This document shows, one piece after another, positions 1 to 7,614 of a DNA stretch of 64,000 nucleotides. The DNA is from JAQUGA01 sp964521105. GTDB lineage: Bacteria > Bacteroidota > Bacteroidia > Bacteroidales > WCHB1-69. Numbering within the stretch: the first letter of the stretch is position 1; every line of letters starts with the position of its first letter. Both the position numbers and the translations under genes were made by a program. The stretch is from the NCBI GenBank assembly GCA_964521105.1, contig CAZFPO010000003.1, positions 13,541 through 77,540 of the forward strand. Reading direction: 5' to 3'. The notes beneath the pieces were generated by a model, which worked only from the letters and a program-made list of their open reading frames with translations, was not told the DNA's origin and searched no databases.

Positions 1-109
1 TCAAAATTGTAGTAATTATTTCCACCGTATTTAATGGTGAAAATAATTCAGAAGAAACAACACCCATCAATAAAGGCAATAATAGGCGAGATAGAGGATA
101 TTGACGCAT
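1..109 (-). CDS. ComEC/Rec2-like protein, N-terminus only (cut by window edge)
   Basis: An open frame starts at the ATG at 109 and runs off the left edge, giving 36 residues that begin MRQYPLSRLLLPLLMGVVSS. A short basic start followed by a hydrophobic helix is typical of the N-terminus of Bacteroidota ComEC/Rec2 proteins, the inner-membrane channels that take single-stranded DNA into the cytoplasm during transformation. The start lies 6 bp after the stop of the SpoIID-like gene on the same strand, so the two are probably co-transcribed. Only the start and hydrophobic profile are visible. The ComEC call rests on resemblance from memory and could be another polytopic membrane protein. Confidence 0.5.
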   Translation of the reverse strand, partial: MRQYPLSRLLLPLLMGVVSSELFSPLNTVEIITTIL

Positions 110-115
110 AAAGAC

Positions 116-1276
116 TTAAAACTTAATAATATCCGTATATTTTACAACCTTAACATTGGTATAATAAAATTTGATAACATCTTCGAATGAATAACCCAGT
201 TTAATCATTTTTACAGCACCTTCTTGACTTAATCCCACGCCATGTCCATATCCTTTTCCTTTTAATATTACGTGATCTCCTTCGGTTATTACACTAAAAA
301 AGGAAGATTTCAGATTAAAATCACGGCGAATATTTCTGACAGGGATGCTATCTAACATGTTTTTTTGTCGCACATCTTGTTTAAACGTTAATAACTTTGA
401 TTCATAATCCGTTACGTTTAACACCCACGGATAGTTTTTTGTAAAATAGCCCAACCATTCTTTTCTAGTAAGTTTTTTTTCCCATATTGAGTTTCTCATG
501 CTCAAACTAAATGTATCCACTTTTGTTTTTAGGTAGGACGTTTTTATCACCCATACATCTTCGGAATTTTCTGTTTGTCCACCCGAGTTACTATGAAAAG
601 CAGCCGAAATTAATTTTCCGTCATTATCTACTACTACATCACAAAATGTTTGAGAAACAGCCATCATTATGTTTGAATGGTTACACCTGCGTTTGTATGA
701 TTGGCAATGAACACCATCGCATAAATTATAACCATCACTCATGTGTTTCATTAAATTTGTAATGGCATAGGTGCGAACAATGATTGCTTGGATTTTAAAA
801 AAATCGACATCTTCTGAGCTACCAAATATTTCCGATTGAACAACTCCTGCCACATAACGTTCAAGTTCCACTCGGTTTATTAAAACAAAATTACTGTCTT
901 CTATACTTAAATGTAGCTCATCATCATAAATTCGCTCTGGAGAGGCTTTTAATTCGGTGTTAACTTTAAAAGCATTTACTAAACCTGCTTTTTGAAAAAC
1001 CAGTTCGGAAAATTCACCTAATACTTGATTGTTTTTGATTACCGAAATTTTATTGTTTTTAATTTTTAATGTAACTGGATTGTTTTTATAAATTTCCATT
1101 ACTTGTTTGTCGCCCGACATCAAAATGTATTTGCCCGATATGGCTGTAAGCGTGAAAGTATTTATTTTATAATCTGCAAAAATTCGAATATCCAAATCCA
1201 AAGAAAAGATTTTTGTTGAAAATAATATTACAATAATCAGTAGTAAGCCTTTGATATATAGTGTTTTTAGTTTCAT
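116..1276 (-). CDS. SpoIID/LytB domain protein
   Basis: 386 residues with an N-terminal signal or anchor helix (about 8-25), so periplasmic or secreted. The central and C-terminal part is a SpoIID/LytB domain: VELERYVAGVVQSEI near 135, an AIIVRTYA helix near 165, AAFHSNSGGQTENSEDVW near 226-243 and the hallmark GYGHGVGLSQEGA near 343. SpoIID of Bacillus is a lytic transglycosylase acting on glycan strands without stem peptides, and LytB enhances an amidase. In a Gram-negative the likely role is peptidoglycan remodelling. The ATG at 1276 is preceded by a purine-rich AGAGAGG stretch, unusual for this phylum. It sits between lpxB (185 bp upstream) and the ComEC-like start. The exact substrate cannot be told from sequence. 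Confidence 0.85.
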   Translation of the reverse strand: MKLKTLYIKGLLLIIVILFSTKIFSLDLDIRIFADYKINTFTLTAISGKYILMSGDKQVMEIYKNNPVTLKIKNNKISVIKNNQVLGEFSELVFQKAGLVNAFKVNTELKASPERIYDDELHLSIEDSNFVLINRVELERYVAGVVQSEIFGSSEDVDFFKIQAIIVRTYAITNLMKHMSDGYNLCDGVHCQSYKRRCNHSNIMMAVSQTFCDVVVDNDGKLISAAFHSNSGGQTENSEDVWVIKTSYLKTKVDTFSLSMRNSIWEKKLTRKEWLGYFTKNYPWVLNVTDYESKLLTFKQDVRQKNMLDSIPVRNIRRDFNLKSSFFSVITEGDHVILKGKGYGHGVGLSQEGAVKMIKLGYSFEDVIKFYYTNVKVVKYTDIIKF

Positions 1277-1410
1277 ATTGTGCCTCTCTCCGTTTGAATT
1301 GTACCTTTTAGTCGCTAAAAATAAAACAATCGGGGCGAAAAAAGACGGAAAATTTGTATTTTATGCTCACGTTTAACTGTTAATAACTTTTAATTCTGTT
1401 GTACAAAATC

Positions 1411-1455
1411 GTTGTACGAAGTATCAGACTTCGTACAACCAGACTTCGTACAACC
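1411..1455. repeat. Short inverted plus tandem repeat downstream of lpxB
   Basis: GTTGTACGAAGT (1411-1422) is followed after 5 nt by its exact reverse complement ACTTCGTACAAC (1428-1439). The 15-mer AGACTTCGTACAACC is then repeated directly (1426-1440 and 1441-1455). The block lies 7 bp beyond the lpxB stop on the minus strand, so the hairpin could end or stabilise the lpxB transcript. There is no clean T-tract, so a dispersed intergenic repeat is equally possible. Confidence 0.6.
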
Positions 1456-1461
1456 AGATAT

Positions 1462-2583
1462 CTATTTTGGAAATTGATTTATTACCGATTGAGCTATTTT
1501 GGCGGAAGCACCCCCTTCGCCTAATATCATTTTTAATTCATTATAATCTTTAAAAACTATACTACGGTGCGATTCGTTAAGAATTTTAGTAGTTTCTTCC
1601 ACGAGCTTTTTTGCATTAAAACTATTCTGAATTAGCTCGGTTACAACTTCTCGGTCTAAAATTAAATTGACCAGCGAAACAAAACGAATGTTTTTAACCA
1701 ATCGTTTAGCAATTTCGTACGAAATTCTACTGCTTTTATAGCAAACTACTTGCGGTACTCCAAAAAGAGCGGTTTCTAAAACGGCTGTGCCTGAAGTAAC
1801 CACTGCAGCATGACTTTTTGCCAACAAAGAATAAGTTTCATCAAAAATAATTTTTACATCTTTATTTTTAATAAGTTCTTGATAAAGCTCGGTGGGTTGC
1901 CAACTTACGCCAGCAATTATCCACTGATAATTTGGAAAAAGTTCGGGCAATGTTGACATTAGTGGTAGCATTTTTATCAATTCCTGCTTGCGGCTTCCCG
2001 GTAAAATTGCAACCACTTTTCTGGAATCCATATTCAAAATTGCATCCAATTGTGGATGAGGTTTATATAAAACCGATTTATCGTTAACAGCATCAATTAG
2101 AGGATGCCCAACATATTCTACGGGATAGTTTAGTTTTTCATAGAAACCTTTTTCAAATGGAAGAATAACATGCATTTTATCTACCACTTTTTTTATAGTA
2201 TGAATGCGTCTTTTTTTCCAAGCCCAAATTTGTGGCGAAATATAATAATTAACAATAATGCCTTTTGGATGAATTTTTTTTGCAATACGTAAGTTAAAAC
2301 CTGGATAATCAATCAAAATTAAAACGTCGGGTTTGTATTCTAAAATGTCTTTTTCGCAAAATTTTAAATTGCGAGCAATGGTTCTAATGTTCATCAAAAC
2401 CTCAACATAGCCCATGAATGCCAAATCGCGGTAATGTTTAATTATTTTTCCTCCTGCTTTTTCCATTAAATCACCACCCCAACAACGAAAATCAGAATTG
2501 GAATCGAGTTTACGAATCTCTTTTATCAGATTTGAACCGTGTAAATCTCCCGAAGCCTCACCAGCTATAATATAGTATTTCAT
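1462..2583 (-). CDS. lpxB: Lipid-A-disaccharide synthase
   Basis: 373 residues, normal LpxB length. The enzyme joins UDP-2,3-diacylglucosamine and lipid X to form the tetra-acyl disaccharide 1-phosphate of lipid A, at the inner face of the cytoplasmic membrane. Family signatures are visible: N-terminal YYIIAGEASGDLHGSNL, LILIDYPGFNLRIAK near 90, YYISPQIWAWKKRRI near 113, VGHPLID near 160, ILPGSRKQE near 194 and the GTAVLET segment near 265 (glycosyltransferase family 19). It starts 3 bp after the stop of the small membrane protein gene, itself 1 bp after surE, so surE, the small gene and lpxB form a tight operon. Confidence 0.96.
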   Translation of the reverse strand: MKYYIIAGEASGDLHGSNLIKEIRKLDSNSDFRCWGGDLMEKAGGKIIKHYRDLAFMGYVEVLMNIRTIARNLKFCEKDILEYKPDVLILIDYPGFNLRIAKKIHPKGIIVNYYISPQIWAWKKRRIHTIKKVVDKMHVILPFEKGFYEKLNYPVEYVGHPLIDAVNDKSVLYKPHPQLDAILNMDSRKVVAILPGSRKQELIKMLPLMSTLPELFPNYQWIIAGVSWQPTELYQELIKNKDVKIIFDETYSLLAKSHAAVVTSGTAVLETALFGVPQVVCYKSSRISYEIAKRLVKNIRFVSLVNLILDREVVTELIQNSFNAKKLVEETTKILNESHRSIVFKDYNELKMILGEGGASAKIAQSVINQFPK

Positions 2584-2586
2584 TTC

Positions 2587-2868
2587 TTAAGCAAAATATA
2601 CAAAGTAAGCAATAGCTAAAACAAATGTAACAATTAAAATTCCTCTACCAGTACGATCGTATTTTAGTTTCAAAAGATAAAATCGTAAAGTAGCTAAATT
2701 TACAAAAACACTAACTAAAGCAAGAGTTTCAATTTTTAAAACATTTGTTTTCCCAGTAAATTCATCTATAATCATTCCGATACCGTATAATATTGCAAAT
2801 GAAATTAATGGAACAATTATACCTAGAATTGCGCCAACAATCATCGAGTCTGAACGTAGTTTTTTCAT
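2587..2868 (-). CDS. Small integral membrane protein of unknown function
   Basis: 93 residues with three likely transmembrane segments: about 9-30 (SMIVGAILGIIVPLISFAIL), 46-66 and 76-92. A basic N-terminus and a KLKYDRTGRG loop suggest a cytoplasmic N-terminus and second loop. I recognise no catalytic motif and no family name. It lies between surE (1 bp) and lpxB (3 bp), so expression is almost certainly coupled to both. A role in lipid A or envelope homeostasis is an inference from position only. Confidence 0.8.
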   Translation of the reverse strand: MKKLRSDSMIVGAILGIIVPLISFAILYGIGMIIDEFTGKTNVLKIETLALVSVFVNLATLRFYLLKLKYDRTGRGILIVTFVLAIAYFVYFA

Positions 2869-2869
2869 T

Positions 2870-3649
2870 TTATTTTTGTATTGATTCCCATTTTTTAAAC
2901 AAGTTGAGGTGAGTGTGAGCCGTTAAGTCAAATTGAACTGGATGTACCGAAACGAAATTGTTTTTCAAAGCCCATTCGTCTGTATCTTCTGCATCATCTA
3001 AATTCAAAAATGAACCAGTAAGCCAATAATATTCTTTTCCGTAGGGGTCCATATATGGCACCAATTCTTCTTTCCAATAACCTTTAGCTTGGCGAGTTAT
3101 TTTAATTCCTCGACAAGCAGCCGAATGGATGTTTGGAATATTTACATTTAAACAAGTGCGTTCGGGGAGTCCTTCCGTTAAGACTTTTTTAATGATAATT
3201 GCAGCAATTTCTTTCGAAAAGGTAAAGTCAGCATCAGGATCATAGCTTGTTGTTGAAAATCCAATGGACGGAATGTTTTCGAATGCAGCTTCAAGTGCAG
3301 CAGCCATTGTTCCTGAATATAATATGCTAATTGCCGAGTTTGACCCATGATTAATTCCAGATAATACTAAATCGGGATATTCACCTTTTAAAATTACTTT
3401 TTGAGCTAATTTAACACAATCAACCGGTGTTCCATTTGTAGTGTATAAGCTAAATCCTTTGCGTTCGCTTATCTTTTTTATTCGTAATGGAATATGCATG
3501 GTAATTGCGTGCGACATTCCGCTCCGCGGACCATCGGGTGCTACTACCAAAACATCTCCGAATGTTATTGCTACTTCAATCAGATTTTTTAATCCTTTTG
3601 CTTCGTGCCCGTCGTCATTTACAACAAGTATTAATGGTCGTTTATTCAT
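2870..3649 (-). CDS. surE: 5'-nucleotidase SurE
   Basis: 259 residues from the chosen start. SurE is a cytoplasmic metal-dependent phosphatase that hydrolyses nucleoside 5'- and 3'-monophosphates. Seen: ILVVNDDGHEAKGL at the N-terminus (metal-binding DD pair at 12-13), VVAPDGPRSGMSHAIT, TNGTPVDCVKLA, and SGINHGSNSAISILYSGTM, which contains the nucleotide and metal loop. A longer frame starts 36 bp upstream, but the ATG at 3649 gives the canonical SurE start (MNKRPLILVVNDDG), so I used it. First gene of the surE, small membrane protein, lpxB unit. A long perfect hairpin lies 40 bp upstream. Confidence 0.95.
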   Translation of the reverse strand: MNKRPLILVVNDDGHEAKGLKNLIEVAITFGDVLVVAPDGPRSGMSHAITMHIPLRIKKISERKGFSLYTTNGTPVDCVKLAQKVILKGEYPDLVLSGINHGSNSAISILYSGTMAAALEAAFENIPSIGFSTTSYDPDADFTFSKEIAAIIIKKVLTEGLPERTCLNVNIPNIHSAACRGIKITRQAKGYWKEELVPYMDPYGKEYYWLTGSFLNLDDAEDTDEWALKNNFVSVHPVQFDLTAHTHLNLFKKWESIQK

Positions 3650-3689
3650 CGTTAAGTTTCTATTTGAGACCAAAAGTACAAACAATTTT

Positions 3690-3742
3690 TAAATTTTATA
3701 GACCTAACAGGTCTTAGAGACCTGTTAGGTCTATAAAATTTA
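3690..3742. repeat. Perfect 25-bp-arm palindrome with 3-nt loop
   Basis: Left arm 3690-3714 and right arm 3718-3742 are exact reverse complements, separated by TAG. The core is GACCTAACAGGTCT and its complement. It overlaps the stop codon of the 136-residue gene and precedes surE, so it may act as a terminator for the first and insulate the second. The length and perfection exceed an ordinary terminator and fit a dispersed intergenic palindrome. Confidence 0.85.
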
Positions 3743-4150
3743 TTTTTTCTTTCTTAACGTTGAAAAAGCTGCTACTCCATCATATTCTGCAATGAAATAG
3801 GAAACGGTAATGTATTCTTCGTTAATTTTTGTAACAACTACTTTTTCTTCTTTTACACAAAGAGTTTGACCTTCCGTAATATACTCAACAAACTCCGCTT
3901 TATTCTTATTGGCTTTTACAAGCTTCCAATATCCACTACATGGAAAAGTTGGATAGTTAATATTTATTTCTTTTTTTTGATTGTCGTATATCAAATTAAT
4001 TTCCCACGTTTTTTGATTTAATGCACCGGGTTGATAGCCTTCACCAATCCATGTTCCTTCGAGCCATTTTGTTTTGGCAACCTGACTAAAAGAAGATTGT
4101 ACTTGAATGAAAAATACAAAAGTGAAGAATGTTAGTAGGAATCTGTTCAT
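3740..4150 (-). CDS. Small secreted protein, lipocalin-like fold suspected
   Basis: 136 residues with a signal peptide (MNRFLLTFFTFVFFIQVQSSFSQ, cleavage near 22). The mature part starts WLEGTWIGEGYQPGALNQKTWEI and alternates short strands, as in small lipocalin-like or heme-binding-like barrels where a GxW segment begins the first strand. Two cysteines (in TFPCSGYW and GQTLCVKE) may form a periplasmic disulphide. No family name is recognised and no ligand can be inferred. It has its own promoter (4192-4221), and its stop codon lies within the 3690-3742 palindrome. Confidence 0.75.
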   Translation of the reverse strand: MNRFLLTFFTFVFFIQVQSSFSQVAKTKWLEGTWIGEGYQPGALNQKTWEINLIYDNQKKEININYPTFPCSGYWKLVKANKNKAEFVEYITEGQTLCVKEEKVVVTKINEEYITVSYFIAEYDGVAAFSTLRKKK

Positions 4151-4191
4151 TATTAAAAATTTTTTATTTATGGAATGTTGTTTTGTAAAAT

Positions 4192-4221
4192 CAAAGATAC
4201 AAATTTATCTTTTTAAATCAA
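4192..4221 (-). promoter_or_regulatory. Bacteroidota-type promoter of the 136-residue secreted protein
   Basis: On the minus strand, -7 box TATCTTTG (4199-4192) with a -33 TTG (4221-4219) 19 bp upstream. This gives a leader of about 35 nt before the ATG at 4150. Confidence 0.55.
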
Positions 4222-4246
4222 TTAGAAATTCAAATGAGCTTAGGGT

Positions 4247-4294
4247 AAATAAAAAAAGAGCTTTACAGCTCTTTTTAGTGCGGATGAAGGGACT
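4247..4294 (-). pseudogene. Duplicated 3' end of tRNA-Leu plus its terminator (remnant)
   Basis: 28 bp (4267-4294) are identical to 4436-4463, which holds the 3' acceptor strand, discriminator and start of the T-arm of the intact tRNA-Leu(UAG) plus half of its terminator hairpin. Similarity extends left through the A-tract and GAGCT arm. Identity stops abruptly at 4294, exactly where an inverted repeat begins. This looks like the tail of a lost second tRNA-Leu copy, not a functional gene. Confidence 0.75.
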
Positions 4295-4395
4295 TCCCGA
4301 ATAATTCGAGCTAAACTTCCGAAAAGTATTAAATAACCAATGAATATCAAAATTTAAAAACTTTATTCCGAAAGTCAAGCTCGACTAATTCGGGA
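4295..4395. repeat. Imperfect inverted repeat (MITE-like) abutting the tRNA remnant
   Basis: The left arm from 4295 (TCCCGAATAATTCGAGCT) matches the reverse complement of the right arm ending at 4395 at 16 of 18 positions, with weaker pairing further in (CTTCCGAAA against TTTCGGAA). The interior is AT-rich and has no reading frame of note. It could be a small non-autonomous element or a long imperfect hairpin. Confidence 0.55.
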
Positions 4396-4420
4396 TAAAC
4401 TTCTCGTCCTTATTAAATAA

Positions 4421-4445
4421 AAAAAAGAGCTATAAAGCTCTTTTT
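4421..4445 (-). terminator. Terminator of tRNA-Leu(UAG)
   Basis: AAAAAGAGCT and AGCTCTTTTT pair around a 4-nt loop, 3 bp beyond the tRNA 3' end, with a T-tract in the minus-strand transcript. Confidence 0.75.
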
Positions 4446-4447
4446 AG

Positions 4448-4529
4448 TGCGGATGAAGGGACTCGAACCCACACACCTCTCGGTACCAGATCCTAAGTCT
4501 GGCGCGGCTACCAATTACGCCACATCCGC
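4448..4529 (-). tRNA. tRNA-Leu (anticodon UAG)
   Basis: 82 nt. The acceptor stem GCGGATG pairs with CATCCGC, with discriminator A. The anticodon stem CCAGA/TCTGG encloses loop CTTAGGA, giving anticodon UAG (reads CUA and other CUN). A long class II variable arm and a T-arm with GGTTCGAGTCC are present. The 3' CCA is not encoded. It lies 57 bp after queD with its own promoter at 4541-4572. Confidence 0.95.
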
Positions 4530-4540
4530 ATTGTGGACTG

Positions 4541-4572
4541 CAAAAATAATAAAAATTTCAGTTAGTTTCAAA
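4541..4572 (-). promoter_or_regulatory. Promoter of tRNA-Leu(UAG)
   Basis: Minus strand: -33 TTTG (4572-4569), 20-bp spacer, -7 box TATTTTTG (4548-4541), 11 bp before the tRNA 5' end. Confidence 0.6.
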
Positions 4573-4586
4573 ATATTTGATTTTTT

Positions 4587-5039
4587 TTATTCTGGATTGT
4601 CCGAAGCAAACCATTCAGCATAGGATGTTGCGGTTTCGCGAAGTTTTAAACTGTATAATTCAATGTTTTTAGGTAATTGTGTTTTGATTTTTTTTGCAAA
4701 ATCAATTAATAAATTTTCACTGGTTGGTTGATAATTTACTAGATGTATGTTTCCAAAATGAGATTTTAATTGTTCAATTACAGATTTTTCCATGTTTTTA
4801 TTTAACACTAATGCGTGATCAAATAAATCAATTAGTTCGGTTTTAATAAGCTTTTTTAAATCACCAAAATCCATTAACATTCCATTTTTTGGAGAATTTT
4901 CATCGTTATTTGGATATCCTATAAGTGTAACCAGTAATTCATAACTATGTCCGTGAATGTTTTTACATGGTCCATCATAATCTTTTAATGCATGAGCCAT
5001 TTCAAAAGTAAAATGCTTTGTAATCCGAATTATAGCCAT
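4587..5039 (-). CDS. queD: 6-carboxytetrahydropterin synthase QueD-like
   Basis: 150 residues of the 6-pyruvoyl-tetrahydropterin synthase family. QueD converts 7,8-dihydroneopterin triphosphate to 6-carboxy-5,6,7,8-tetrahydropterin in queuosine/7-deazaguanine synthesis (cytoplasm). Seen: zinc-ligand histidines H16 (FEMAHAL), H29 and H31 (NIHGH), catalytic C25 (PCKNIHGH), H75 (FDHALVLN) and E135 (LRET). The C25-x3-HGH arrangement favours QueD over the eukaryotic-type PTPS. It lies 1 bp after the endonuclease gene and is probably co-transcribed with it and mntP. No other queuosine gene is in the window. Confidence 0.88.
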   Translation of the reverse strand: MAIIRITKHFTFEMAHALKDYDGPCKNIHGHSYELLVTLIGYPNNDENSPKNGMLMDFGDLKKLIKTELIDLFDHALVLNKNMEKSVIEQLKSHFGNIHLVNYQPTSENLLIDFAKKIKTQLPKNIELYSLKLRETATSYAEWFASDNPE

Positions 5040-5040
5040 A

Positions 5041-6411
5041 TTATCTAATGAATTTGTAAATTAATGATTGTGTGCTGGATTTTAAACTAACAAGATACAT
5101 TCCTTTAGGAAAAGCATGCAAATCAACCAATAAAACATTAGATATTGCACCTTCATATACATAAAGGACGCTGCCTTTTAAATCATAAATTGATATTTTA
5201 TAATCTTCCGAAGTTTTTTTTGTTGTAATGCTTAAAAAATCTGTTTCCGGTTTGAAAAAAATAAACGATTCTGCCGAATGATTAGATTCGGAAATTCCAA
5301 CAGTTTGGTTTGAAATAGTTATTAATTTTTCACCAAATACTCCCGAACCGTCTATGGCTGTGGCTCTTACGGTTACTGTGCCATTGGTAGATGCCGATAA
5401 TAATCCGTTTGAAGATATTGTAGCGGTGCCACTGCCATTAATAACCGACCACGATACGGTTTGATTGGTAGCGTTGTTGGGTTGAACTGTTGCAATCATT
5501 TGGAGTGTTCCTAAATTAGAATTTATTTCATAGATTCCAGTTTGAGATGTAACAGTAACAGAAGTTACGGGAATAGGAGTGCTCCCCCAAACTAAATAAA
5601 CCCATTCAGGATGATCGATGTAGGGGTTACGATTATGTTGGAAAGCATACACCGCTTCATTACGAAGTATTTCTTTTTGACTAACAGGATCTTGTGTATG
5701 CCACTGAATCATAAGATTTAAAAACCAAGTTTTATAAGCTGGATATGCATTACCTGCTAAAATTTCGTTTGCACTTGAATTATTTACCCATCCTGCAATT
5801 AAGTTTTCGTAACGAGTTGCCATATAAAAATAGGACCGGGCAAAGTCGCCTTTGTAAATATCGATTGGCTCAAATACTACTCCGGAATAACCTGTAGAAG
5901 GATCAGAAGAACCAAGTTTACTTCCATTGCTAGAGGTCCATGTTGATGTGCCAACTTTTCCATGAGGATAACTGCTTCTTCTGTTGTTAACGTATCCATC
6001 CGTTGGATAAACATGGAACAAATCGGAACGTTGAGGTGACGATTCACCGAGCCAACTGTCGCAAAACGAATGTTCACGATTGTAGCAATCGGCTTCGCTA
6101 TTATAATTTCCACATTGATCTGAACTGTTGGAAGCGTTTGTGTACCAATATGTTGCCGTGCTGTCAGCCTTAACCGAATACATGTCGAAAACTTTATTGC
6201 CTGGTAAATTGTCGGTGGTTAAATAACATGCGTAAAGTCCATCATAGCCCTTGTCGGTATGTCCTTTAATAATGTTATATAATGCAGTTTTAAGTGGTGC
6301 ACCCGACAATCCTTCTGCATCGTCATAATATCCCAAAGGAATTTGAGATTGAAGATTGAGAATCAAGCTTAGGAAAAATCCCAGCATAATTGGTTTAAAT
6401 ATTTTTTTCAT
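5041..6411 (-). CDS. Secreted endonuclease I family nuclease with Ig-like and T9SS sorting domains
   Basis: 456 residues: signal peptide about 1-22; endonuclease I domain about 25-275 with the family motif NREHSFCDSW (111-120) and conserved LFHVYPTDGYVNNRR (131-145) holding a further active-site histidine; a bacterial Ig-like (Big2) domain about 280-368 (VTVTS...NATNQTVSWSV); and a T9SS type A sorting tail about 375-456 (FPKGMYLVSLKSS, basic end). Family members are periplasmic or secreted non-specific metal-dependent nucleases. The tail implies export by the T9SS and anchoring or release at the cell surface, so the likely role is degrading extracellular DNA. It is 5 bp after mntP and 1 bp before queD. 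Confidence 0.92.
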   Translation of the reverse strand: MKKIFKPIMLGFFLSLILNLQSQIPLGYYDDAEGLSGAPLKTALYNIIKGHTDKGYDGLYACYLTTDNLPGNKVFDMYSVKADSTATYWYTNASNSSDQCGNYNSEADCYNREHSFCDSWLGESSPQRSDLFHVYPTDGYVNNRRSSYPHGKVGTSTWTSSNGSKLGSSDPSTGYSGVVFEPIDIYKGDFARSYFYMATRYENLIAGWVNNSSANEILAGNAYPAYKTWFLNLMIQWHTQDPVSQKEILRNEAVYAFQHNRNPYIDHPEWVYLVWGSTPIPVTSVTVTSQTGIYEINSNLGTLQMIATVQPNNATNQTVSWSVINGSGTATISSNGLLSASTNGTVTVRATAIDGSGVFGEKLITISNQTVGISESNHSAESFIFFKPETDFLSITTKKTSEDYKISIYDLKGSVLYVYEGAISNVLLVDLHAFPKGMYLVSLKSSTQSLIYKFIR

Positions 6412-6416
6412 GGGAA

Positions 6417-6983
6417 TCAGGTATAATATAAATGTTGAATTAAAATCTTAGCTCCAAGAAATACCAGAACAAGACCACCAAAAATTTCCGCCCATTTGCT
6501 ACTTACAAAAAAGCCAAATTTCCGCCCAATTCGAATACCGAGGAGGGTTAATATAAAAGTAATTAAACCTATAACAAAAACAGCTGTAGTAATGTTTACA
6601 TCTAAAAAAGCAAAACTTAAACCAACAATGAATGCATCGATACTTGTAGCAATTGCTAGGCTATAAAGGACATAATTTTTTGTAAAATCAAAACATTGGT
6701 CACCTGGTTTTTTCTTTATTGCCTCTCCAATCATTTTTATTCCAATAATTGAAAGGATAGCAAATGAAATCCAATGATCGTATTGAGTTATATATTGTTG
6801 AAAAGCAATTCCTAAAAGCCATCCCAAAACGGGCATTCCTGCTTGAAAAACAGCAAAGACCAAAGCAACTTTTATGATGATACTTTTTTGTATTTTGGGC
6901 TGAGAAATACTGCAAGAAAGGGATACTGCAAAACAATCCATAGCCAATCCAATGGCAATAAAAATCAATTCAATTAGGTTCAT
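6417..6983 (-). CDS. mntP: Manganese efflux pump MntP
   Basis: 188 residues with six predicted membrane helices, standard MntP size. The N-terminal helix carries the family signature (IGLAMDCFAVSLSCSI) with the conserved aspartate. The fourth helix repeats it as AIATSIDAFIVGLSFA, consistent with the internal duplication of this family, whose aspartates bind manganese. It exports Mn2+ from the cytoplasm. A -7 box TACTTTTG lies upstream at 7007-7000. I could not recognise a yybP-ykoY manganese riboswitch in the short leader, so regulation is unclear. First gene of the mntP, endonuclease, queD unit. Confidence 0.92.
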   Translation of the reverse strand: MNLIELIFIAIGLAMDCFAVSLSCSISQPKIQKSIIIKVALVFAVFQAGMPVLGWLLGIAFQQYITQYDHWISFAILSIIGIKMIGEAIKKKPGDQCFDFTKNYVLYSLAIATSIDAFIVGLSFAFLDVNITTAVFVIGLITFILTLLGIRIGRKFGFFVSSKWAEIFGGLVLVFLGAKILIQHLYYT

Positions 6984-7098
6984 TTAAAAAAATTTCCAAC
7001 AAAAGTACGTAACAATTCTGATTTACTGTGTTAAAAAAATGCTATTCAATGCCGTTGAGTCATTCAAGTGAAAAAAATGCCTAAAAACTTCAAACAGT

Positions 7099-7569
7099 TT
7101 AATTAAATTCAGTAAAAACCAATGAAGTAATGCGTTCCAAACCCTTTGCATCTGCTTCCGAAAAAGATGCTTTTTCTCGACTATCTACGTCAAAAACACC
7201 AATTATTTCACCACTTTTATTTTTTATGGGGACAACAATTTCGCTTTCAGAGCGGCTATCGCAAGCAATGTGCCCCGAAAACTCATGAACGTCTGGAACA
7301 ATTAACGTTTTATTTTCGTTAATCGCTGCCCAACAAACACCCGTATTTTTTTTCAAGACAATGCAAGCCAATGAACCTTGATAAGGTCCTACAATCAGTT
7401 CGCCGTCTTCTAATAAATAGAAGCCTGTCCAAAAAAAATAGTCAATTTTGTTATGTAATAACGATGCGATTGTTGCCATACGGGCAATTGGAGTTGTCTT
7501 TTTTTGAAAAAGATCTTTAAGTTGATTGTACATTCGTTCGTACCTGCCAGTTTTAATTGTTTCTGTCAT
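7099..7569 (-). CDS. msrC: Free methionine-(R)-sulfoxide reductase (GAF domain)
   Basis: 156 residues, one GAF domain. The three cysteines of free-Met-R-sulfoxide reductase are present with the family spacing: C69 (GSLACIVL), C79 (GVCWAA) and C103 (HIACDSRSESE). The 10- and 24-residue gaps equal those of E. coli C84, C94 and C118. The enzyme reduces free methionine-R-oxide in the cytoplasm at thioredoxin's expense, via sulfenic acid and disulphide. It follows tnaA by 45 bp, but a terminator (7575-7605) sits between them, so expression is by read-through or a weak local promoter I cannot see. Confidence 0.93.
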   Translation of the reverse strand: MTETIKTGRYERMYNQLKDLFQKKTTPIARMATIASLLHNKIDYFFWTGFYLLEDGELIVGPYQGSLACIVLKKNTGVCWAAINENKTLIVPDVHEFSGHIACDSRSESEIVVPIKNKSGEIIGVFDVDSREKASFSEADAKGLERITSLVFTEFN

Positions 7570-7574
7570 AATTT

Positions 7575-7605
7575 AAAAAAATACCGCTGAGTTTTTCAGC
7601 GGTAT
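7575..7605 (-). terminator. Terminator of tnaA
   Basis: 10-bp perfect stem (7581-7590 with 7596-7605, ATACCGCTGA) and loop of 5, followed by six T in the minus-strand transcript. It lies 9 bp past the tnaA stop. Confidence 0.85.
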
Positions 7606-7614
7606 AAATTAGGT

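Noticed and set aside
4247..4529. Integrated element with att sites at the tRNA-Leu repeat
   Set aside because: Only about 140 bp separate the two copies, and there is no integrase or cargo gene. The repeat is kept as a finding but not called an integrative element.
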